Below, piece after piece: positions 1 through 7,052 of a DNA stretch of 64,000 nucleotides. Each line of letters begins with the position of its first letter. Position 1 is the first letter of the stretch. The translations under genes were made by a program, and so were the position numbers. The stretch is from Brevundimonas sp. GTDB lineage: Bacteria; Pseudomonadota; Alphaproteobacteria; Caulobacterales; Caulobacteraceae. The stretch covers positions 310,001 to 374,000 of the forward strand of contig NZ_JACESA010000001.1 of the NCBI RefSeq assembly GCF_013912065.1, read 5' to 3'. Under the pieces are notes generated by a model. It saw only the letters and a program-made list of their open reading frames with translations. It did not search any database and was not told the origin of the DNA.

Positions 1-64
1 TGTCCGGATCGGCGTCCAGGTGGTCGATGACGATCTTGCGAACGCGCTCGAGGGTGTCGGACAT
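1..64 (-). CDS. acpP: Acyl carrier protein, N-terminal part (cut by window edge)
   Basis: The reverse strand from the ATG at 64 reads MSDTLERVRKIVIDHLDADP and runs off the left edge. This is the usual start of bacterial acyl carrier protein, the cytoplasmic carrier of growing acyl chains. The serine that takes 4'-phosphopantetheine lies outside the window. It follows fabG and fabD on the same strand, the common fabD-fabG-acpP order, which supports the call. A purine-rich stretch (AGGCAGAGAGA) precedes the ATG. Confidence 0.9.
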   Translation of the reverse strand, partial: MSDTLERVRKIVIDHLDADPD

Positions 65-149
65 GAGTGTCTCTCTGCCTGTTTAAAATCGCCGTAGAGG
101 CGGGGGTAGCTTCAAAAATCGCCGTCTCACGGCAGCGGCGGCGATGCAA

Positions 150-204
150 GCCCGAAAGCCTGAAACGCCGATGCGTTCCTGCCCTTTAGCACAGGCTTTC
201 GGGC
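150..204. repeat. 13-bp perfect inverted repeat between fabG and acpP
   Basis: GCCCGAAAGCCTG at 150-162 is matched by its reverse complement at 192-204 with a 29-nt loop. It sits in the fabG-acpP spacer. There is no clear U-run on the acpP-proximal side, so it may be an RNA stem in the fab transcript (processing or attenuation) rather than a strong terminator. Function is inferred only from position. Confidence 0.5.
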
Positions 205-236
205 GGGAAATAGTCTGTTGCGTGTCGTGATCGCGA

Positions 237-977
237 TCAGATCATCGCCATGCCGCCGTTCACATGCAGGGTCTGGCCCGTCACATAGGCGGCTTCGTTC
301 GACGAAAGATAGACGGCGGCGGCGGCGATCTCGTCGCCCGTGCCCAGCCGACCGGCCGGAATCCGACCCAGAATCGCCTCGCGCTGCTGGTCGTTCAGCA
401 CATCAGTCATCGGCGAGGCGATGAAGCCCGGCGCGATACAGTTGACCGTGATCCCGCGCGACCCGACCTCCTGCGCCAGCGACTTGGAAAAGCCGATCAT
501 CCCCGCCTTGGACGCCGAATAATTGGTCTGACCGGGGTTGCCGGTCACGCCCACGACCGAGGTCACGCCGATGATTCGCCCCGAACGCCGCTTCATCATC
601 CCCTTCACCGCCGCGCGGGTCAGGCGGAAATAGCTTTCCAGATTGACGGTCAGGACGGACTGGAAGTCCTCGTCCTTCATCCGCATCAGCAGGCCGTCCT
701 TGGTGATGCCCGCGTTGGCCACCAGAATATCCAGCGGCGCCCCCGCCGCCGCCTCGGCCGCAGCGACCAGATTATCGACCGACTCGGGGTCCGACAGGTT
801 CGCCGTGGCGAAATACGCCCGCTCCCCCAGTTCCTTGGCCAGATCCGCCAGCACCGCCTCGCGCGTGCCCGACAGCACCACGGTCGCGCCTTGGGCGTGC
901 AGCGCCCGCGCCACCGCCCCGCCGATCCCGCCCGTCGCGCCGGTCACCAGCGCGGTCTTGCCTGCAAGATTGAACAT
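237..977 (-). CDS. fabG: 3-oxoacyl-[acyl-carrier-protein] reductase FabG
   Basis: A 246-residue short-chain dehydrogenase that reduces 3-oxoacyl-ACP with NADPH in the fatty acid elongation cycle. The nucleotide-binding motif TGATGGIG is near residue 13, NAG near residue 88, and the catalytic YSASK near residue 153. Length is normal for FabG. A purine-rich Shine-Dalgarno (GGAGAGGGA) lies just before the ATG at 977. It sits between fabD and acpP on the same strand, which distinguishes it from the unrelated dehydrogenases in the second half of the window. Confidence 0.95.
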   Translation of the reverse strand: MFNLAGKTALVTGATGGIGGAVARALHAQGATVVLSGTREAVLADLAKELGERAYFATANLSDPESVDNLVAAAEAAAGAPLDILVANAGITKDGLLMRMKDEDFQSVLTVNLESYFRLTRAAVKGMMKRRSGRIIGVTSVVGVTGNPGQTNYSASKAGMIGFSKSLAQEVGSRGITVNCIAPGFIASPMTDVLNDQQREAILGRIPAGRLGTGDEIAAAAVYLSSNEAAYVTGQTLHVNGGMAMI

Positions 978-992
978 CTGTTCCCTCTCCTA

Positions 993-1147
993 TCCTTCTC
1001 CCCTTGCGGGAGAAGGTGGCCCGTAGGGCCGGATGAGGGGTCATGCGGACCCCTCCGGTTAATGGTTATAGGGTCATCCGGCTCCACCGGCGAAACCCCT
1101 CATCCGTCACGCTTCGCGCGCCACCTTCTCCCGCAAGGGGAGAAGGA
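993..1147. repeat. REP-like palindromic intergenic element
   Basis: The spacer between fabD and fabG is nearly filled by two long, imperfect inverted arms of about 50 bp. The left arm (about 993-1041) contains CCTTCTCCCCTTGCGGGAGA and the right arm (about 1095-1147) contains its reverse complement. Each arm also holds a small hairpin of its own (TCTCCC/GGGAGA). Such nested palindromes are typical of dispersed intergenic repeats in alphaproteobacterial genomes. The element abuts the fabD stop codon. Confidence 0.75.
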
Positions 1148-2092
1148 TCAAAGGCTCTTCGCGAAGGCTTCCAGTTCTTCCGGCGTATTCAGCGGCAGGC
1201 TCTCGGCCTCCGGCGCGATCCGCTTGGCCATGCCGGTCAGGACCTTGCCCGAGCCGATCTCGACGAAGCGGGTCGCCCCACCTTCAGTCGCCATCCACTC
1301 CATGCTCTCGCGCCAGCGCACCCGGCCGGTCACCTGTTCGACCAGCAAACGACGAATGACCTCGGGATCGCTCTCGGGCCGCGCCAACACATTGGCCACC
1401 ACGGGCACAGCGGGCGCCAGGATCGTCGCCGCCGCCAGGGCCGCCGCCATCTCGTCCGCCGCCGGCTGCATCAGCGGGCAGTGGAAGGGCGCCGAGACGT
1501 TCAGCGGGATGGCCCGCGCGCCCAGTTCCTTGGCCTTCTCGATGGCCCGGTCCACAGCCGCCTTCTCGCCGGAGATGACGATATTGCCGGCGTTGTTGTC
1601 ATTGGCGACCACGCAGACGCCCACTTCAGCGCCCGCCGCCGCCGCGGCCTCGGCCAGGGCTAGGTCGGTCTTGGGACCGATCAGCGAGGCCATCGCCCCC
1701 TGCCCCACCGGCACGGCGCGCTGCATCGCCTGTCCGCGCAGCTTCAGCAGTCGCGCCGTGTCGGACAGCGAGATCGCGCCCGCCGCCGCCAGGGCCGAAT
1801 ATTCGCCCAGCGAGTGACCGGCCACATAGGCCGCCGTCGTCACATCGAAACCGAACTCGACCTTCAACGCCCGGATCGCCGCCATCGACACCGCCATCAG
1901 GGCGGGTTGGGCGTTCTCGGTCAGGGTCAGCTGATCCTCTGGCCCTTCGCGCATCAGCACCGACAGTTTCTGGCCCAGGGCCTCGTCCACCTCGGCGAAG
2001 ACGTCGCGGGCGGCGGGGAAGGCGTCGGCCAGTTGCGCGCCCATGCCGACGGCCTGGCTGCCCTGTCCCGGAAACAGAAGTGCGAGGGTCAT
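1148..2092 (-). CDS. fabD: Malonyl-CoA:ACP transacylase FabD
   Basis: A 314-residue protein that moves malonyl groups from CoA to acyl carrier protein to feed fatty acid synthesis. It starts with the family signature FPGQGSQ, and GHSLGEY near residue 92 carries the nucleophilic serine. The histidine of NVSAPFHCPLM, near residue 200, completes the usual Ser-His pair. Length is normal. It is first in the fabD-fabG-acpP direction, separated from fabG by a palindromic repeat. Confidence 0.95.
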   Translation of the reverse strand: MTLALLFPGQGSQAVGMGAQLADAFPAARDVFAEVDEALGQKLSVLMREGPEDQLTLTENAQPALMAVSMAAIRALKVEFGFDVTTAAYVAGHSLGEYSALAAAGAISLSDTARLLKLRGQAMQRAVPVGQGAMASLIGPKTDLALAEAAAAAGAEVGVCVVANDNNAGNIVISGEKAAVDRAIEKAKELGARAIPLNVSAPFHCPLMQPAADEMAAALAAATILAPAVPVVANVLARPESDPEVIRRLLVEQVTGRVRWRESMEWMATEGGATRFVEIGSGKVLTGMAKRIAPEAESLPLNTPEELEAFAKSL

Positions 2093-2192
2093 CGACCGCT
2101 CCCTGAATCATTGATCAAGGCGCGGAGCCCTAAGGCCTGTGTTCTGCAAGGGCAAGCGCGACGCCGGGTGGAGAGGCCTTGCTCGGACAATT

Positions 2193-2207
2193 GTTCTTGC
2201 TTTGTTC
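2193..2207 (+). promoter_or_regulatory. Predicted LexA (SOS) box
   Basis: GTTC-TTGCTTT-GTTC matches exactly the alphaproteobacterial LexA operator GTTC-N7-GTTC. It lies 17 bp upstream of the radical SAM gene's ATG at 2224, where a bound repressor would block the promoter or early transcription. This placement also argues against a start codon further upstream. Confidence 0.75.
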
Positions 2208-2223
2208 TTACGTCCATTCCACT

Positions 2224-3297
2224 ATGCCCGACATGCAGACCGCCAAGGGAAGAGGCGCGCGTTCGAATGCCACAGGCCGTTACGAGCCCGAGCAGCAGGT
2301 TGAGTTCGACGACGGCTGGACGCGTGACGACGCCGAGGCCGCGCCGCTGCGCACCACCCTCACGCCCGAACACGCCCGCACCATCATCGCCAAGAACGAC
2401 AGTCCCGACATCGGCTTCGACCGCTCCATCAACCCATACAAAGGTTGCGAACATGGCTGTATCTACTGCTACGCCCGTCCGTCCCATGCCTGGATGGGCC
2501 TATCCCCGGGCCTGGATTTCGAGAGCCGGATCTTCTTCAAGCCCGAGGCCGCGCGTCTGCTGGAACAGGCCTTCCTCGCCCCCCGATACCGGTGCAAGCG
2601 CATCCACATAGGCGGCAACACCGACCCCTATCAGCCGGTCGAGCGCGATCTGAAATCGACGCGGTCGATCCTCGAGGTCATGCAACGATTTAGACATCCG
2701 TTCAGCATCATCACCAAGTCGGTGCTGATCGCGCGGGACGCCGACATCCTGGGTCCCATGGGTCAGGCCGGCCTGGCCTCGGCCTTCGTCTCCATCACCA
2801 CCCTGGACCGGGGCCTGGCGAGAGCGATGGAGCCGCGCGCCTCGACCCCCGCAAAACGTCTGGAGGCCATCAGCCGGCTCGCCGACGCCGGCTGTCCCGT
2901 CGGGGTCGGTTTCGCCCCGGTCATTCCCGGCCTGAACGACCACGAACTGGAGTCCGTTCTGGAGGCGGCGGCCAAGGCCGGGGCGACCCGGGCCATGTAT
3001 GTCACCCTCCGCCTGCCTCTGGAAATCAAGGACCTGTTCCGCGAATGGCTGGCCGACGCCCGCCCGGACCGGGCCGCGCGGGTCATGTCGCTGATCCGCC
3101 AGACGCGGGGCGGCAAGGACTATGACGCCGATTGGTCCCAGCGGATGAAGGGAACCGGCCCCGTCGCCGAACTGATCGGCGCCCGCTTCAAGGCGGCGGT
3201 CAAACGCTACGGCCTCGACACGCCGCTTCGCCCGCTGGACGAGACCCAGTTCCGCGTTCCCGCCGACGCCCGACCGCAACTCGATTTGTTCGGCTAG
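2224..3297 (+). CDS. Radical SAM protein, PA0069/SPL-like family
   Basis: A 357-residue radical S-adenosylmethionine protein. The cluster motif GCEHGCIYCYARP gives the CX3CX2C triad that binds the [4Fe-4S] cluster, and HIGGNTDPYQPVE is typical of the PA0069 family, whose architecture recalls spore photoproduct lyase. The family's substrate is not established. The ATG at 2224 (MPDMQTAKG) is chosen because a perfect LexA box lies at 2193-2207, inside any longer reading frame; the ATG at 2233 is an alternative. The LexA box suggests induction by DNA damage, fitting a nucleic-acid repair or modification role, which is inference. Confidence 0.85.
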   Translation: MPDMQTAKGRGARSNATGRYEPEQQVEFDDGWTRDDAEAAPLRTTLTPEHARTIIAKNDSPDIGFDRSINPYKGCEHGCIYCYARPSHAWMGLSPGLDFESRIFFKPEAARLLEQAFLAPRYRCKRIHIGGNTDPYQPVERDLKSTRSILEVMQRFRHPFSIITKSVLIARDADILGPMGQAGLASAFVSITTLDRGLARAMEPRASTPAKRLEAISRLADAGCPVGVGFAPVIPGLNDHELESVLEAAAKAGATRAMYVTLRLPLEIKDLFREWLADARPDRAARVMSLIRQTRGGKDYDADWSQRMKGTGPVAELIGARFKAAVKRYGLDTPLRPLDETQFRVPADARPQLDLFG

Positions 3298-3502
3298 CCG
3301 GGCATTGCGGACGGAGCGGTCGGCGTGAGAGCGCCAACCCTCCTAATTTCGAAGACGATCCGCCGTCTTTTCAGCAGCTTCAATTCAAAAACCGGCAATC
3401 AACCCGGCGCCCTGCCGTACGGTGTTATGTTCCGGCTCTGGTCTTTGACATCGCGATTGCGCCGACGGAGGATGAGCCGCTTCCACCACCATAGCCGCCG
3501 AA

Positions 3503-3610
3503 ATTGCACTCTCTTGCACAGTGCAATTGAGCCGTCATATTTTTCGTCATAAAAACAATACGGTAACGGCCGATTGTACAGGTTGCACTGGTTTTTCATT
3601 GCAGTGCAAT
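3503..3610. promoter_or_regulatory. Cluster of TTGCA palindromes in a gene-free convergent gap
   Basis: No convincing gene lies between 3298 and 3642, where two convergent genes end. The stretch is AT-rich compared with its surroundings. It contains two perfect odd palindromes, TTGCACAGTGCAA (3514-3526) and ATTGCAGTGCAAT (3598-3610), plus TTGCAC half-sites at 3504-3509 and 3583-3588. An ACAAT...ATTGT pair (about 3555-3577) lies between them. This resembles binding sites for a dimeric regulator, but no promoter-proximal gene faces it. Confidence 0.5.
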
Positions 3611-3642
3611 TCGCAGACAGAGGTAAGCCCCTCGATCAGGGC

Positions 3643-4050
3643 CTAGTCATCGCCGGCCGCCGACGGATCGATCGCCCGCGTCACCAGATCGCGCCAGGTC
3701 GGATCCGTGTCGTCCACCAGATCGACGTCCTCCATCAGGGCGACCGCCCCTTCCCCGTCCGGCAGGATCAGGCCCAGGATCTCCATCTCCTCGCCGTCCG
3801 GCCCCAGATGGGTCTCGGCCTGAACCGCCACGGCCGCCTGTTCGCCGTCGTCGTCCCACCAGATCACCGGCTGGGGCAGGTCCATGACGATCGGGCGCGG
3901 ATCGTCGGTCTCGGCCAGGGCGAAGACGGCCCGGCGCGCCTGGACGTCGTCCAGGGTCGCCACCGCGCCGACGAAGGGCGTCAGCCGGCTCCAGTCGTCC
4001 GCGTCGAAACCGCCGCCGTCCTCGTCGTTCGCATCGTCGCTCATCGTCAT
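3643..4050 (-). CDS. Small acidic protein of unknown function
   Basis: A 135-residue, strongly acidic protein beginning MTMSDDANDEDGGGFDADDW. The start at 4050 is chosen because its ATG overlaps the TGA of the upstream RNA methyltransferase gene by 4 bp, implying translational coupling. A longer frame exists, but its extra residues would lie wholly inside the methyltransferase gene. No signal peptide, membrane segment or recognised domain is visible. Coupling suggests joint expression with the methyltransferase; the function is unknown. Confidence 0.7.
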   Translation of the reverse strand: MTMSDDANDEDGGGFDADDWSRLTPFVGAVATLDDVQARRAVFALAETDDPRPIVMDLPQPVIWWDDDGEQAAVAVQAETHLGPDGEEMEILGLILPDGEGAVALMEDVDLVDDTDPTWRDLVTRAIDPSAAGDD

Positions 4051-5291
4051 CGCCTGAATATTCCCACCAGTTCGACATGGGCCGACCACAGGAACTGGTC
4101 CACCGGCGTGACCCGCTCCAGCCGGAACCCGGCGTCGATCAGCACCCGCGCGTCGCGGGCGAAGGTCTGGGGGTTGCACGACACCCCGACCACCACCCCG
4201 GCCTTGGTCCCGGCGATCTGGGCCGTCTGGTCGATGGCGCCCGCGCGCGGCGGATCGAACACGATGGCGTCGCAGCCCTTCAGATCATAGGGGGTCAGCG
4301 GTCGCCGAAACAGGTCGCGCGCCTCGGCCGTGATCGCCTTCATCCCCTTGGCCGAGCCCACGCCGGCTTTCAGCGCCTCGATCCCGGCCTTTGAGGCGTC
4401 GGCCGCGATCACCGGCGCCACCGTCGCCAGCGGGAAGGTGAAGGTCCCAGCGCCGCAGAACAGGTCGGCGATCTTCTTGCCCCCCTTCACCGCCGCCACG
4501 GCCCGCTCGACCATGGCCGCCTCGGCTTGGGGCACGGCTTGCAGAAAGCCCCCGGCCGGCAGGGACACGATCGCGGGACCGAAGCCGACCTTCGGCTGAC
4601 GCGCCATCACCAGCGCATCCCCCGCCAGGCTCAACCGCGCCAGGTCCGCCCGGTGCGCCGCCGCTATCGCCTGCATCTGGGCGTCGGCCGACAGCCCCCC
4701 GCCCGAGCGCCGCTCGACCCCCGTCACATCGACGTCCAGCCCCGTCAGGGTCCAGGTCACATGCAGGGTCGGCGCCGATTTCGGATGTTCCAGAAAGGCC
4801 GCCGCCACCTCGGCCAGGGCGGGGATGGCCGCCACGATGCGGGGATCGGCCACCGGGCACTGGCGCACCTCGACCAGCCGCCACGACCGCCGCGCCTTGA
4901 AGCCCAGCACCACCCGCCCGTCCTCGGTCCGCCGCGCATGCAGGGCCACCCGCCGCCGCGTCCCCGCCGGCGTCGCCACGGTCGGCTCGATCTCGGTCTC
5001 GATCCGCTCGCGCGACAGGGCCAGCCGCACCTGTTCGCGCTTCCACTCCAGATAGGGTCCGTCCGCCCAGTGCTGCAGCGAACAGCCGCCGCAGTCGCCA
5101 TACTGGGGCGAGACCGGCGCGATCCGGTCGGGGCTGGCGGCGACGATCTCGACCTGCTCCAGCCGCCCGTCGCTGACCTCCCCTCGCACCGTCTCGCCCG
5201 GCAAGGTCAGGCCCGCAAAGATCGGCCCCTCCGGCGTCTCGACGATTCCGTCGCCCTGTCCGCCGACGCGGCTGATGGTGAAAGTCTGCAT
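4047..5291 (-). CDS. Class I SAM-dependent RNA methyltransferase, TrmA/RlmD family
   Basis: A 414-residue enzyme of the family that methylates C5 of uridine in rRNA or tRNA. An N-terminal TRAM-like beta domain precedes YGDCGGCSLQHW (about residues 64-75), which with a later cysteine (VRQCP) is the [4Fe-4S]-binding pattern. LFCGAGTFTFPLA is the SAM-binding motif, and FDPPRAG and VSCNPQTFARD are the hallmark catalytic motifs, the cysteine of SCNP being the nucleophile. Which RNA position it modifies cannot be read from the sequence. It overlaps the downstream acidic protein gene by 4 bp. Confidence 0.88.
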   Translation of the reverse strand: MQTFTISRVGGQGDGIVETPEGPIFAGLTLPGETVRGEVSDGRLEQVEIVAASPDRIAPVSPQYGDCGGCSLQHWADGPYLEWKREQVRLALSRERIETEIEPTVATPAGTRRRVALHARRTEDGRVVLGFKARRSWRLVEVRQCPVADPRIVAAIPALAEVAAAFLEHPKSAPTLHVTWTLTGLDVDVTGVERRSGGGLSADAQMQAIAAAHRADLARLSLAGDALVMARQPKVGFGPAIVSLPAGGFLQAVPQAEAAMVERAVAAVKGGKKIADLFCGAGTFTFPLATVAPVIAADASKAGIEALKAGVGSAKGMKAITAEARDLFRRPLTPYDLKGCDAIVFDPPRAGAIDQTAQIAGTKAGVVVGVSCNPQTFARDARVLIDAGFRLERVTPVDQFLWSAHVELVGIFRR

Positions 5292-5441
5292 CGCCGGCTT
5301 CTAGCCGCGCCGTCCCCAGACGCCAAGCGGCCTGCCAAACCCCTCAGCGAGAAGGCCTGCGCTCCACTCGGGCTCAAGTAGCGCGGTAGCCCCCTCAAGA
5401 ATCCGCTCAAGTCGCGCGTAGCGCGACAGCCCCCAGAAACA

Positions 5442-5457
5442 TGAACGAAGATGAACG
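5442..5457 (+). promoter_or_regulatory. Direct repeat upstream of the glycine-zipper gene
   Basis: ATGAACG occurs twice exactly 10 bp apart (5441-5447 and 5451-5457), and TGAACG recurs at 5537-5542. The spacing of one helical turn is typical of response-regulator sites. The only gene downstream on this strand is the glycine-zipper protein at 5564. The regulator is not identified. Confidence 0.35.
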
Positions 5458-5563
5458 GCCCGCTCAAAAGCCATTCAGCTTCGAAGGCCTAGACCTCCAT
5501 GCAACAGACAGCCGGTCCAGCCGTTCAGCCCATCACTGAACGTCCGACCACAAGGGGTTGAAG

Positions 5564-6214
5564 ATGCGCCTTTCCACCACGTCCCTCGCCGCCGTCGCGG
5601 CCCTGACCCTCGGCGCCGTCGCCGCGCCGATGGCCGCCTCGGCCCAGAGCTATGGCTACAGCCAGAATTACGGGACCGGATCCTACGCCCCCGGCTACGA
5701 CTACAACCGCGGCTATCAGCAGCCCTACGACCCCTGCGCCCGTGAGCGTCAGGGCCGCACCGGGGCCGGAGCGGTGATCGGCGGGGGCGCGGGCGCCGTT
5801 ATCGGCTCGCAGCTGGCCGCGCGTGGTCGCCGCACCGAGGGCAGCATCCTGGGCGGGGTCCTGGGCGCCGTGGTCGGATCGCAGGTCGGCCGCTCCAGCT
5901 CCGACGCCTGCCGCAGCTATCAGGCCCAGTACAGCCAGAACGGCTATTACGACCAGGGCTACGGCCAGCCGAGCTATGGCTATTACGATGACCGTTATAC
6001 CGGCGATCAGGCCTATCGCTACGACGACCGGCGCGACGATTACGCCCAGGACCGCGGCTATTACGACGAGCGCAGCCGCCCGGTCGCCCCCTATCAGAAT
6101 TCCGACGGATGCCGCCTGGCCGAGAGCCAGATCCGTCTGCCCGATGGTCGCACGGACACGCGCTATGTGCGCACCTGCCCCGACCAGTACGGCCGCTATC
6201 GCGTCGTCGACTAA
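5564..6214 (+). CDS. Secreted glycine-zipper 2TM domain protein
   Basis: A 216-residue envelope protein. Residues 1 to about 27 form a signal peptide ending MAASAQ. A Tyr/Gly/Gln-rich stretch follows, then two glycine-zipper hairpin segments (GAVIGGGAGAVIGSQLAARG and ILGGVLGAVVGSQVGR) typical of 2TM-glycine-zipper outer membrane proteins, then a Tyr/Asp-rich tail. The ATG at 5564 is preferred over a TTG at 5558 because AAGGGG at 5552-5557 is correctly spaced for it. A hairpin terminator follows, so it is probably monocistronic. A structural or stress-linked envelope role is inferred. Confidence 0.85.
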   Translation: MRLSTTSLAAVAALTLGAVAAPMAASAQSYGYSQNYGTGSYAPGYDYNRGYQQPYDPCARERQGRTGAGAVIGGGAGAVIGSQLAARGRRTEGSILGGVLGAVVGSQVGRSSSDACRSYQAQYSQNGYYDQGYGQPSYGYYDDRYTGDQAYRYDDRRDDYAQDRGYYDERSRPVAPYQNSDGCRLAESQIRLPDGRTDTRYVRTCPDQYGRYRVVD

Positions 6215-6248
6215 TTCAGCCCCCCTGTCGTCGACGACGTGACGGGAG

Positions 6249-6278
6249 CCGCCGGAGGATCAGTCCTCCGGCGGTTTC
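6249..6278 (+). terminator. Rho-independent terminator after the glycine-zipper gene
   Basis: CCGCCGGAGGA (6249-6259) pairs perfectly with TCCTCCGGCGG (6264-6274) around a TCAG loop, followed by TTTC. It lies 35 bp past the stop codon. Confidence 0.85.
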
Positions 6279-6332
6279 TAATTCCAGGTGGGCTATCGGC
6301 CTTCGGCCTGCTTGAGCCGGCTTTTAGGCGGG

Positions 6333-7052
6333 CTATCGCTTCGCCCAGAGCAGGAACTCGATATTGCCGTCGCCGCCGGTGATGGGGCTTTCAGTCGTCG
6401 CCTGAACGGTCCAGCCCATCGCCTCCAGCCAGTCCTCGACCCGCGCAACAGCGGCCGCGTGAGCCTGCGGGTCCTTGACCACGCCTTTCTTGCCGCCGCC
6501 GGGCCCGTCGGCCTCGAACTGCGGCTTGACCAGGGTGATCAAGTCCGCGTCCGGGGCCCCCAGATTGAGCGCGGCCGGCAACACCTTGATCAGGCTGATG
6601 AAGCTGGCGTCGCAGACGATCAGCGACGGCGCGTCCGGGATCGACTCGGGCGTCAGGTCGCGCGCATCTGTCCGTTCCAGATTGACCACGCGCGGGTCGG
6701 CCGCGACCCGGTCGTGCATCTGGCCGAAGCCGACATCGACCGCGAACACCTTCGCCGCCCCCCGCTCCAGACAGACCTCGGTGAAGCCCCCCGTCGAGGC
6801 GCCGACGTCCAGCACCACCCGGCCCTCGACCGCGACCGGCCACAGGCCCAGGGCGTGATCCAGCTTCAGGGCGCCCCGCCCGACCCAGCGGTGGGCGTCG
6901 GCATAGGCGATCACCGCATCCGTGCCGACCGTCTGGGACGCCCCCTTGGCGGCGATCCCGTCCACGGTCACGCCGCCGGCCTCGATGGCCGCCTTGGCCT
7001 TGGCCCGGCTTTCCGCCAGGCCGCGCGCGACAAGAAGCTGATCCAGCCTCAT
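6333..7052 (-). CDS. tlyA: TlyA-family rRNA 2'-O-methyltransferase
   Basis: A 239-residue two-domain protein. Residues 1 to about 60 form an S4 RNA-binding domain ([20 protein letters not shown]), followed by an FtsJ-like Rossmann methyltransferase with the SAM motif [14 protein letters not shown]. Family members methylate ribose in 16S/23S rRNA and are often annotated as hemolysin A; the rRNA role is the established one in characterised homologues. Its ATG overlaps the valS stop codon by 4 bp, so it is translationally coupled to valyl-tRNA synthetase. Confidence 0.88.
   Translation of the reverse strand: MRLDQLLVARGLAESRAKAKAAIEAGGVTVDGIAAKGASQTVGTDAVIAYADAHRWVGRGALKLDHALGLWPVAVEGRVVLDVGASTGGFTEVCLERGAAKVFAVDVGFGQMHDRVAADPRVVNLERTDARDLTPESIPDAPSLIVCDASFISLIKVLPAALNLGAPDADLITLVKPQFEADGPGGGKKGVVKDPQAHAAAVARVEDWLEAMGWTVQATTESPITGGDGNIEFLLWAKR

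Noticed and set aside
3325-3552. 75-codon frame in the gap behind the radical SAM gene
   Set aside because: No Shine-Dalgarno, no domain, composition unlike local genes; the palindromes explain the region better.
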